The translations under genes and the position numbers were made by a program. Below, piece after piece: positions 56,623 to 64,000 of a stretch of 64,000 bases of DNA (positions are counted from its first letter, which is position 1; each line of letters begins with the position of its first letter). The notes beneath the pieces were generated by a model that was not told the origin of the DNA, searched no databases, and saw only the letters and a list, made by a program, of their open reading frames with translations. The stretch is from Candidatus Phytoplasma solani. GTDB lineage: Bacteria; Bacillota_I; Bacilli_A; Acholeplasmatales; Acholeplasmataceae. The stretch spans positions 496,001 through 560,000 of the forward strand of contig NZ_CP103788.1 in NCBI RefSeq assembly GCF_041729705.1. The letters are read 5' to 3'.

Positions 56623-57255
56623 ATGCAAATCAAAACCTTAAATCAACGTACTAAATTATGGTACCAACACCGTAAAAAATACATAAATGCATCTGAAATA
56701 GGAAGTATCACTGGAAACGATAAATTCAGAACATTAGAACAATTGGTACACGACAAAATCTTTGGAACAACTTTTACTTCTAACAAATACACCGAACACG
56801 GTAATAAAACTGAACCCCTAGCACGTAGTTTCTTTGAAAAAACCACTAACCTAAATTTTCCTGATACCATTTTTACCGACGATAAAACAAAAATGTTTTC
56901 AGCCTCTCTTGATGGTTATAATTCTAAAACAAATATTTTATTAGAAATTAAATGCCCTTATGTGGATGAAAACAATAAAACATCCACATCTTGGAACGGC
57001 TTTTTTTCAAATAAAGAAGTTCCCATTAACTACTGGGCCCAAGTTCAATGCCAATTATATTGTAGTCAAGCTAAATTTGCTTACTTTTTGGTTTATTTTA
57101 ATGACATAAAATACCATGTGGTCCGCATTTACCAAAATAATAACTTTATCTCTAAAATGATTGCTGATAGTAAAAAATATTTAAATATTTTAAACAAAGC
57201 CAAACAAGAATTATCACAAACAACTTATTTAAAAAAATTAACTAAAACAAAATAA
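56623..57255 (+). CDS. YqaJ-type (lambda exonuclease family) recombinase nuclease
   Basis: The 210-aa protein matches the YqaJ/lambda-exonuclease layout. It has R-T-K-L-W-Y-Q-H-R-K-K-Y-I-N-A-S-E-I near the start, EHGNKTEPLARSFFE near 60, FSASLDGY near 90 (catalytic D) and LLEIKCPY near 108 (the E-x-K motif). Such 5'-3' exonucleases act with a single-strand annealing protein in phage recombination; no annealing protein is recognised nearby. It is probably used for replication or integration of the mobile unit. Confidence 0.85.
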   Translation: MQIKTLNQRTKLWYQHRKKYINASEIGSITGNDKFRTLEQLVHDKIFGTTFTSNKYTEHGNKTEPLARSFFEKTTNLNFPDTIFTDDKTKMFSASLDGYNSKTNILLEIKCPYVDENNKTSTSWNGFFSNKEVPINYWAQVQCQLYCSQAKFAYFLVYFNDIKYHVVRIYQNNNFISKMIADSKKYLNILNKAKQELSQTTYLKKLTKTK

Positions 57256-57372
57256 AATATAAAACAATAGACTCAAAATATTAGCCATTAAGGCCCCTCC
57301 AAAACAAAAGTCGACTCATTATACATCACTTATCGTTATAAAATAAACAATTATTAAAAGAAAGGAGAAAAT
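57256..57372. other. Intergenic region between the exonuclease and AAA+ genes
   Basis: This is 117 nt with AAAGGAG at the right end for the AAA+ gene. No hairpin is obvious. Confidence 0.35.
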
Positions 57373-59511
57373 ATGAAACTTTCAACCAAAATATATCTTA
57401 GTTTTTTAGCAATATTTAGTTTAATTCTATTTGTTTTATTTATTGTTGGATTAACCAAATCACCATCCAACTCCAACACCAACCAAAATCCCACACAAAA
57501 CACCCACACACAACAACACGGAGAGGAAAAACAAAATAACAAAGAATTAAACCCAAAAGAAAAAGAAGCACTTAGTCAAATTCAAACTCGTTTACAAGAA
57601 CTAGAATCAATCAATCAAAAAAATATAGAAAATTCAAAAAAACTCAAAGAAGAAGACAACATTTTATCCCAAAAAATTAATTCTAATTTAACAAAAATAA
57701 ATACTTTAAATCAAGAAATAAATACTCTCAATAACCAATTAGAAGAAAAAACAAACCAATTAAACAACAAACAAACTAACTTAACCGACGAACAAAAATC
57801 CAAATTAGAAACTGAAATAAACAAAATAAAACAAGAAATAACCAACAAAACCCAAAAACGCGATAACATCAATAATGAAACAAAACCTCTAACTAAAAAA
57901 CGAGTAGAAATCACACAATCTCAATTAACCAACCAAAACACAATCCAAACAACTCAATTAGAAATAAATAAAACTACCAATTTTAAAGATATTTATGAAA
58001 AAATCAACATCTTACAAAAAGCAATTAATTACAATAACGCAAACAAGGAATTAATAAAAGAACAAATAATTAAAAATCAGGATAACCCTCAAGAAATCCA
58101 AAACTTAAAAAGTTATGATTTATTCTTAGACGGTCAATTAATTCAATTTAAAAAACAAATTAAACAATTACAAACCGAAATTGAAATAATTAAAAACCCA
58201 AATACACCCAAACTTGAAAAAAAGAAAGTCACATTCAAAGATGTATATGGGATGGAAAGAGAAAAAGAAGAACTAAAAGATTTAATTTGTTATTTTAAAG
58301 ATGATGACGATGATTTAGTCAACTACGACCAAATCAAACCAAAAGGATACTTATTATATGGTCCTCCAGGAACAGGAAAAACACATTTAATGAAAGCCCT
58401 TTGTGGTGAAGCTAACGTTCACTTTATTAATTTAATTCCTTCTAAATTCCGCCAAAAATACATCGGTGAAGGAGAAAAAGAAGTGGAGAAAGTTTGGCAA
58501 GAAGCAGAATCATATGATAAAACAATTATCTTTATTGATGAAATCGAAGGATTAGAAAATCGTGAGGATGCCAATATTTCTTCAGGAGGAGTCAATGTTA
58601 TCAATACTTTATTAGATAAATTAGATGGTTTTAATAGTAGTAACAAAAAAATAGTTTTAATGGGAGCAACTAACCATTTAAACAAAATCGACAAAGCCCT
58701 AAGAAGTAGATTTTCTAAAGAAATAAAAATTGATTTAATGCAAGATGAAGAAATAGAAGGTTTTTTAAAATTCTTAATCACTCCTTATAAAATCAGTTAT
58801 CACACTTATCTACATTTAAATGAAATCGCTAATAGATGTAAAGGCAAAAACTATTCTAACCGTGATTTAACCACCATCATCAAAGATGCCTATACCAAAA
58901 CCAAAAGATTTAAATCCGAAAATAAGAATCATGAAGTAATGTTACCATCTGACTTAGATGAAATGATAGATATACAACAAGGAATCAAAAAAGATATAAC
59001 CGATATTGATAAACGCAGAAAAGAATGCGAAGGCCAATATGCAGCATGGAAACAAGGCCTATTAAAACACCTAAAACCTACAAAAGACGAAACAAAAGTA
59101 GAAAAAAAATATGTTTTTTATAGCTTAAACGGCCTTGGACGCGGAAACCACCCCGAACACGAACCAACCGACCTTGCACCATTCGTCAAAAACCCATTTG
59201 ACAATTGGTATGATGGAAATTTAACAGTAGATAATTTTGTTTGTTTCCACACAAAAAACAAAGACAAAGACTCACAATTTAATGACAAAATGATTGTAGA
59301 CCCATCGAATCACTACATAGAACTTAACTACAAAGGCCCTAAATGGTTACTCGAAGAAGATAAAGACTTTTTCATGGATGAAGTAAACTGCATTTCAAAC
59401 AAAAGAGACGAAAACAATCTCCACTTCATAAACAAAACCTACTACCTCCACTTCAACCCCAAACAAGGTTATATAACCCTATACACCCAAAAACACAACA
59501 CAAAAAAATGA
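57373..59511 (+). CDS. FtsH-like AAA+ ATPase lacking the protease domain, with a substituted C-terminal domain
   Basis: The 712-aa protein has a membrane helix (about 9-28), a long coiled coil (55-265), and an AAA+ module of FtsH/HflB type. Visible motifs are FKDVYGMEREKEELKD near 288, Walker A GPPGTGKT from 330, Walker B IIFIDEIEG near 387, and GATNHLNKIDKALRSRF near 434. FtsH would continue with a zinc protease (HExxH), which is absent. Residues about 579-712 are instead a domain nearly identical to the end of the protein at 62311. It may be an unfoldase or anchor-type ATPase without proteolysis. Confidence 0.85.
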   Translation: MKLSTKIYLSFLAIFSLILFVLFIVGLTKSPSNSNTNQNPTQNTHTQQHGEEKQNNKELNPKEKEALSQIQTRLQELESINQKNIENSKKLKEEDNILSQKINSNLTKINTLNQEINTLNNQLEEKTNQLNNKQTNLTDEQKSKLETEINKIKQEITNKTQKRDNINNETKPLTKKRVEITQSQLTNQNTIQTTQLEINKTTNFKDIYEKINILQKAINYNNANKELIKEQIIKNQDNPQEIQNLKSYDLFLDGQLIQFKKQIKQLQTEIEIIKNPNTPKLEKKKVTFKDVYGMEREKEELKDLICYFKDDDDDLVNYDQIKPKGYLLYGPPGTGKTHLMKALCGEANVHFINLIPSKFRQKYIGEGEKEVEKVWQEAESYDKTIIFIDEIEGLENREDANISSGGVNVINTLLDKLDGFNSSNKKIVLMGATNHLNKIDKALRSRFSKEIKIDLMQDEEIEGFLKFLITPYKISYHTYLHLNEIANRCKGKNYSNRDLTTIIKDAYTKTKRFKSENKNHEVMLPSDLDEMIDIQQGIKKDITDIDKRRKECEGQYAAWKQGLLKHLKPTKDETKVEKKYVFYSLNGLGRGNHPEHEPTDLAPFVKNPFDNWYDGNLTVDNFVCFHTKNKDKDSQFNDKMIVDPSNHYIELNYKGPKWLLEEDKDFFMDEVNCISNKRDENNLHFINKTYYLHFNPKQGYITLYTQKHNTKK

Positions 59512-59635
59512 AGAAAATAATAAACCAGTGAAAGTAGCTATCTTAGAAATTAAACTCCAAAAAATTGAAAAAATTAAAGAAAAACAAGAAGAAGAAATCA
59601 AACAAATCAAAGAACAACTAGAAAAAGAGAAATAA
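59512..59635 (+). pseudogene. Coiled-coil remnant after the AAA+ gene
   Basis: A frame shifted from the AAA+ gene reads NNKPVKVAILEIKLQKIEKI and on to QLEKEK before TAA 59633-59635. It has no start signal, although GTG 59528 is in frame. The nucleotides around its end (AAAGAGAAATAAATA ... GAAAGCGAG) match those after the 62311 gene. It is probably the original C-terminus of a neighbouring gene, left behind when the block was exchanged. Confidence 0.4.
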
Positions 59636-59662
59636 ATAAAGTAAAGAAAGCGAGGAATTAAT

Positions 59663-60463
59663 ATGGCAAAAAAAATAATTAAAACCAAAAAAACCAAACC
59701 AAAGGCGATAACTTCTAAAAAAGTTATCCCTCGAAAAATCAAAAAACCAAAAAAAACAGCTAAAAAAACAACCACCAAACCAACTATAATTAAAAAAAAT
59801 CCAACAATAATTACTAAACCAACCCCAAAAACTCACACAAAACCAATTACCAAAACCACCCCCCCACAACCTACAAAAATAATTGTAGAAACTCAACAAA
59901 AACAAGATAATTGGTTTGTAAAAATAATTAAAATATTAGTAAAAGCAATTATCGTATTATTGCCTATCTTATTAATTGGAGTTGGTATTTGTTGGGTTCT
60001 TTTTAAATTCTTCCCTGAATTAGCTTCAAAATTTGGCGGAGCATTTAAAAATTTAAAAGATGCCTGTCATAACATAAATGACAAAACCGCAGAAGCATTA
60101 GAAAAAATAGGAATTAGTCCTCAACATTCTTCTACCGTTTCAAAAATTTTATGGCTAATAGGCGGATGTCTACTTGCAGCTGCATGTTGTTTCATCCCAT
60201 TTGTAGGACCTTTAATCGGAAGTTTGGTTTTAGTTGCAACTATCACTTATGTATCAATAACTTCATTAACAGATAAAACACCCCAAACCCCACCAACTAA
60301 CAACTCCCCACCTCAACAACTAGAAAATAAAAACGAAAACCCGCAAATAAACCCAAACACTCTCACACAACACCACGAAGAGGCGATAGAAACAAACAAT
60401 AACGACGAACCCCAACAAATGGAATCTCAAAAAAAAAAAAAACAAACAAATCAACTGAATTAA
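59663..60463 (+). CDS. Lys/Thr/Pro-rich membrane protein, open end at an A14 run
   Basis: The 266-aa frame starts with a very basic Lys/Thr/Pro region (1-75), then two hydrophobic segments (about 92-115 and 163-197), then a Pro/Asn/Gln-rich tail. GCGAGG precedes the ATG by about 8 nt. It stops soon after a run of 14 A (60429-60442). In the next frame the sequence stays open into the long coiled-coil frame at 60493, so the two may be one protein of about 850 aa. Function is unknown. Confidence 0.6.
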   Translation: MAKKIIKTKKTKPKAITSKKVIPRKIKKPKKTAKKTTTKPTIIKKNPTIITKPTPKTHTKPITKTTPPQPTKIIVETQQKQDNWFVKIIKILVKAIIVLLPILLIGVGICWVLFKFFPELASKFGGAFKNLKDACHNINDKTAEALEKIGISPQHSSTVSKILWLIGGCLLAAACCFIPFVGPLIGSLVLVATITYVSITSLTDKTPQTPPTNNSPPQQLENKNENPQINPNTLTQHHEEAIETNNNDEPQQMESQKKKKQTNQLN

Positions 60464-60492
60464 CTAATAACCCCCAAACTCCTCAACTAAAT

Positions 60493-62223
60493 ATGCAACA
60501 ACCAATTCATAAAGAAAAAGAAGAACATAAAAGAAATTTATTAAATCCTGAAATGCAGAAACAAGTTGAGGAGTTAATTCAACAAGAAAAAGCAAAAACT
60601 AAAAAGTTGGAGAACGAAAAAAATTATCTTGAAGCCAATTTACAAGCTCAACAATTAGAGATATTAAACCTCAAAAATCAAAGAGATAATTTAGATAATC
60701 AACTTAAATCAAAGCAAAAAGAATTAACAGATAATCAAGAATTAACTGATGAAGAAAAAAATAAATTGCAACAAGAAATTAACAATATACAAAATGATTT
60801 AAACCAACAAATCCAAAATACCGAAAACAAACACAAAGAAATCGAACAATTACAAACTCAAACATCACAATTAGAAAACCAATTATCTTCAAATAAACAA
60901 GACTTAGAAAAACTCCAACAACAAATTAACCAAAAAGAAGAACAACTAAACCTCAAAGAACAACAATTAATCAGTCAAATTAACTTATCAAATGAAGAAA
61001 AACAACAACTAAATTCAGAAATCAATAACTTAAAAACTGATATTAACCAAGAAAAGGTTAAATTTGAAGTTCAATTATCTCTCAAAGAAGAAGAAATCGA
61101 ACAATTAAAACAAAATGAAGCTAATCTAAAACAACTATTAACCCAAAAACAAGATGAAACAACAAGTCTAAGAGAACAACACGTAAAAACTTTGGAAGAA
61201 ATCCAAAAACAAATAGATAATTACAAAAAAATGGTTTTAGAACTAGAAACTGAAACCCAAAACCTAAAAGAACAAATTGCAAAAAACAACGAAAATGCAA
61301 ATAAACTACAACAAGAATTAAACAACAAAGAAACTCACATCAAAGCCTTTAAAAACGAAATCCAACAACTAGAAATTAAAGAACAAGGATTTAGAAATGA
61401 AATAGATACTTTAAAATTGGAAAACAAAAACCTAAAAGAAAAATATACTAACGATTTAAACAAAATTCAAGAACAACTAAACACATCTAAAATCGAAAAC
61501 GAACAACTAGAAAAAGAAATCAAAGAAATTCAAGGTGAATTGGTTAAAAACGGTAATGAAAACAAATCATTAGTTAATCAATTAAACAATAAACAAACTC
61601 AAATCAAAGACTTAAAAAGTAAAATCAACACTCTAGAAGCCAACGAAACCCAACTCCAAGAAATAATCAAACAAAAAGATGAAGAAATAGCCCAACTACA
61701 ACAAACCATCCAAGAACAAGCAGAACAAATTATGAAACTAACTGCTGAAATTGAAGCCAACATGGAAACTTTCAAACAACAAGCAATCAAAATCCAACAA
61801 CTAGAAGGAGCAATTGCAGGACTTGAGGGCGCAAGCGGTTCATTAGGATTCGTCAACAAAGAATTACAACATGAAATCGATAAACTAAAAGAACAATTGA
61901 AAGCCGAACAAGACGCACATAAAGCAATGAAAGAGAAGTTAGATAAACAAATCCTCGATTTAGAAACCACACAATCACAATTAACCAACAAATCCCAACA
62001 ACTAACCACCAAACAAAGCGCTTGGCAAGAAGGAGTAGAAAGAACAGGGGCAGTTATTTCAACAACAGTTGCAGTTAAATCAGGGGCTGTTTTTGGTGCC
62101 TCAGTTGGTTCTGTTCTTGGGCCTGTTGGAACTGTTGTTGGTGGACTTGCTGGGGCAGCTTTAGGTGGTGCCACAGCTGTTGCATCAAAATGGTCTACAT
62201 TCTCTAAATGGTTTGGGTGGTAA
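60493..62223 (+). CDS. Long coiled-coil protein with C-terminal glycine-zipper segment
   Basis: The 576-aa frame is a continuous coiled coil (about 10-510) with recurring E-Q-L / N-Q-L heptads. It ends in an Ala/Gly-rich membrane-type segment (about 520-560; GASVGSVLGPVGTVVGGLAG) and KWSTFSKWFGW. No ribosome site precedes ATG 60493. The frame is open upstream to the A14 run, so it probably continues the protein at 59663. A stretch near residues 130-205 is closely shared with the secreted protein at 63139. SMC-like proteins occur in PMUs, but no ATPase motifs are present here. Confidence 0.65.
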   Translation: MQQPIHKEKEEHKRNLLNPEMQKQVEELIQQEKAKTKKLENEKNYLEANLQAQQLEILNLKNQRDNLDNQLKSKQKELTDNQELTDEEKNKLQQEINNIQNDLNQQIQNTENKHKEIEQLQTQTSQLENQLSSNKQDLEKLQQQINQKEEQLNLKEQQLISQINLSNEEKQQLNSEINNLKTDINQEKVKFEVQLSLKEEEIEQLKQNEANLKQLLTQKQDETTSLREQHVKTLEEIQKQIDNYKKMVLELETETQNLKEQIAKNNENANKLQQELNNKETHIKAFKNEIQQLEIKEQGFRNEIDTLKLENKNLKEKYTNDLNKIQEQLNTSKIENEQLEKEIKEIQGELVKNGNENKSLVNQLNNKQTQIKDLKSKINTLEANETQLQEIIKQKDEEIAQLQQTIQEQAEQIMKLTAEIEANMETFKQQAIKIQQLEGAIAGLEGASGSLGFVNKELQHEIDKLKEQLKAEQDAHKAMKEKLDKQILDLETTQSQLTNKSQQLTTKQSAWQEGVERTGAVISTTVAVKSGAVFGASVGSVLGPVGTVVGGLAGAALGGATAVASKWSTFSKWFGW

Positions 62224-62256
62224 CAATAATGCATATTTTTTTGCATTATTGTTATA
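62222..62256 (+). terminator. Terminator of the PMU-like operon
   Basis: AACAATAATGCA / TGCATTATTGTT form a perfect 12-bp stem around an A/T-rich loop. No long T tail follows, but the stem lies immediately after the stop codon. It overlaps the next promoter. Confidence 0.6.
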
Positions 62257-62269
62257 TTTGTGTTAAAAT
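62241..62269 (+). promoter_or_regulatory. Promoter for the last two genes
   Basis: The -35 TTGCAT (62241-62246) and -10 TAAAAT (62264-62269) are separated by 17 bp. The -35 lies in the descending arm of the terminator stem. It would drive the gene at 62311 and the secreted protein after it. Confidence 0.6.
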
Positions 62270-62310
62270 GATGATAAGTTCAAATAATAAAAAAAGGAAT
62301 CAAGATTAGA

Positions 62311-63114
62311 ATGGAGTTATTTAAGATATTAACTATTATAGGTATTTTGGGTATTATTTTTGGATTAATCCCTTTATGGATTTGGTTTATTCAAAAACGA
62401 GAAAATACAAACAGGATTAAAAAAGTCAATATAAAGACAGCTTTGATTGTTTATTATGTCATGATGTCTATTATAGTTCTTGCTTTTGGAGTGTTTTTGT
62501 TTTTAGATATAAAATATGATATCACCAAAACAAAACCAAAAATTTACCCTATCCCCACCACCAAAATAGAAACACATGATGAATGGTTTGAAGCCAAAGG
62601 TATAAGATATGCATACGATGATGAAAATCATAAATTAAAAAAAAGCAACGAATTAGAATATTGGTTTAAAGGTGTTAAAATCGAAGGTACTCCCGTGATT
62701 AAAAGAACTTACACCTTCTACGGATTAAACGGCCTTGGACGCGGACACCACTACTCACACGAACCAACCGACCTCGCGCCATTCGTCAAAAACCCATTTG
62801 ACAATTGGTATGATGGAAATTTAACAGTAGATAATTTTGTTTGTTTCCACACAAAAAACAAAGACAAAGACTCACAATTTAATGACAAAATGATTGTAGA
62901 CCCATCGAATCACTACATAGAACTTAACTACAAAGGCCCTAAATGGTTACTCGAAGAAGATAAAGACTTTTTCATGGATGAAGTAAACTGCATTTCAAAC
63001 AAAAGAGACGAAAACAATCTCCACTTCATAAACAAAACCTACTACCTCCACTTCAACCCCAAACAAGGTTATATAACCCTATACACCCAAAAATTTAATA
63101 CAAAAGAGAAATAA
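62311..63114 (+). CDS. Two-helix membrane protein sharing the AAA+ protein's C-terminal domain
   Basis: The 267-aa protein has two membrane helices (about 5-27 and 45-67), a linker (70-130), and a C-terminal domain from about 135. That domain is almost identical to residues 579-712 of the AAA+ protein at 57373: YxxNGLGRG ... EPTDLAPFVKNPFDNWYDGN ... GYITLYTQK. Identity at the DNA level is nearly perfect over about 300 nt. AAAAGGAA lies before the ATG. Function is unknown; the domain may form an extracytoplasmic or binding module. Confidence 0.7.
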   Translation: MELFKILTIIGILGIIFGLIPLWIWFIQKRENTNRIKKVNIKTALIVYYVMMSIIVLAFGVFLFLDIKYDITKTKPKIYPIPTTKIETHDEWFEAKGIRYAYDDENHKLKKSNELEYWFKGVKIEGTPVIKRTYTFYGLNGLGRGHHYSHEPTDLAPFVKNPFDNWYDGNLTVDNFVCFHTKNKDKDSQFNDKMIVDPSNHYIELNYKGPKWLLEEDKDFFMDEVNCISNKRDENNLHFINKTYYLHFNPKQGYITLYTQKFNTKEK

Positions 63115-63138
63115 ATAATTAGAAAGCGAGAAATATTA

Positions 63139-64000
63139 ATGTTTAAATTAAAAAAAGAGAGTATTTTTTTTAAAATAATTTTATTTATTGGTTTAGGATT
63201 ATTTTTAATTACTAATAGTCATAAAATTATGGCAATTAATATTGAAGATATTCCCACAAAAACAAATATGCAAATTCACGATATTTTTCTAGAAAAAGTA
63301 GAAGATATATCATATTATGTAATAAATAATAATTATTTTGAATGTTTTACTTCTTTAACTTTAGAATATCCATGCTATAATGGAACAAACACTCAACATG
63401 AACTTAGTTGGATGATTAAACCACCATATTATTGGATAATCCAACAAAAACCTGTTAAATTATTGTGTGTTGTGTTTGATAAAGGAATTAGAGATAAAAT
63501 GGATGATAAATACACCTTAGAAGATTTGATTCAAATGGGAAATGGCGCTTCAAATATGTATATTTTTTGGTTAAAAAAACCATTAAATTTAAATTCTAAA
63601 ATCAATGAAACAAAAAATATAAAAGATATAAATAAACAAATTTATAATCATCTAGAGATAAAATTTCAAAAAAAAGAAATAGGTAAAATAAATAATCAAT
63701 TAAATTTATTGCAAAACCAAAAATCACAATTAGAAAACCAATTATCTTCAAATAAAAAAGATTTAAATAAATTAGAGCATGAAATTAATCAAAAACAGGC
63801 CGAGGTTGAATCAAAAAAGCAACAATTAATCGAGCAAATTAATTTATCAAAAGAAGAAAAAAAACAACTAAATTCAGAAATTAACACTTTAAAAACTGAT
63901 ATCAACCAAGAAAAAGTTAATTTTGAAGTTCAATTATCTCTCAAAGAAGAGGAAATCAATCAATTAAAAAATAAATTAAAGTTATTAAAAGCAGAATTAG
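63139..64000 (+). CDS. Secreted protein with SVM-type signal peptide and coiled coil, partial at window end
   Basis: The frame from ATG 63139 runs off the window (287 residues seen). The first 32 residues (MFKLKKESIFFKI ... ITNSHKIMA) match the pattern of the phytoplasma SVM (sequence-variable mosaic) signal, typical of Sec-secreted effectors. Residues 33-170 are a mixed domain with three Cys. From about 175 there is a coiled coil closely matching the protein at 60493 (SQLENQLSSNKQDLEKL, EKVxFEVQLSLKEEEI). GCGAG lies about 10 nt upstream. Role as a host-directed effector is an inference. Confidence 0.8.
   Translation, partial: MFKLKKESIFFKIILFIGLGLFLITNSHKIMAINIEDIPTKTNMQIHDIFLEKVEDISYYVINNNYFECFTSLTLEYPCYNGTNTQHELSWMIKPPYYWIIQQKPVKLLCVVFDKGIRDKMDDKYTLEDLIQMGNGASNMYIFWLKKPLNLNSKINETKNIKDINKQIYNHLEIKFQKKEIGKINNQLNLLQNQKSQLENQLSSNKKDLNKLEHEINQKQAEVESKKQQLIEQINLSKEEKKQLNSEINTLKTDINQEKVNFEVQLSLKEEEINQLKNKLKLLKAEL

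Overview
The window reads as a phytoplasma chromosome ('Candidatus Phytoplasma', wall-less Mollicutes). It is very AT-rich, and the housekeeping proteins are firmicute/mollicute in type: alpha2 glycyl-tRNA synthetase, PolC, SufS/SufU, and GlyRS-DnaG-RpoD-TrmK in a row. UGA is a real stop. Several hallmarks are phytoplasma-specific: a potential mobile unit (PMU) gene set, many DUF2963-type '(E)YDPxTG...PDG' repeat proteins, and a secreted protein with an SVM-type signal peptide at the right edge. I cannot name the species from sequence alone.

Left part (1-11.2 kb, + strand): conserved information-processing genes, namely a partial gene (possibly recO), glyQS, dnaG, rpoD, trmK, gyrB, gyrA, tsaE and tsaB. 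From 11.2 to 16.5 kb lies an accessory, decaying stretch. It holds a frameshifted DUF2963-like protein, a small coiled-coil PMU-like gene, a single-pass surface protein, a secreted protein, recurring hairpins and a degenerate ORF-less group II intron. A tRNA-Leu(CAA) then leads into polC, which carries a 418-bp tandem duplication of its 3' end, followed by trpS.

Middle part (22.8-31 kb, - strand): sufS-sufU, tyrS, rpsP-trmD-rplS and secA-prfB. It is followed by a membrane-anchored protein with roughly 10-residue repeats (31.2-32.9 kb). From 33.3 to 39.3 kb there is a full group II intron with its reverse transcriptase/maturase, a 5' intron fragment on the opposite strand, an ORF-less intron copy, and two NlpA/MetQ-like binding proteins without signal peptides. 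An amino-acid ABC transporter (substrate-binding protein, permease, ATPase, plus a binding-protein/permease fusion) occupies 39.7-43.7 kb. From 43.7 to 47 kb the sequence is mostly gene relics, tandem terminators and a 5'-truncated ORF-less intron.

Right part (47-64 kb, + strand): a PMU-like operon. It begins with a perfect 19-bp hairpin and dnaB, followed by a putative nuclease-like protein, tmk and coiled-coil genes. Next comes a tandemly repeated module (101-aa protein / HU / membrane-DUF2963 protein), more DUF2963 proteins and small membrane proteins. The operon continues with a YqaJ-type exonuclease, a FtsH-like AAA+ ATPase whose protease domain is replaced by another domain, and a membrane protein and long coiled-coil protein that are joined if one A is added to an A14 run. 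After a terminator and a well-formed promoter, a second transcript encodes a membrane protein sharing the substitute domain, then an SVM-signal secreted coiled-coil protein that runs off the window. Replication (dnaB, HU), nucleotide supply (tmk), recombination (YqaJ) and host-interface proteins sit together, as expected for a PMU, but no transposase is seen inside the window.
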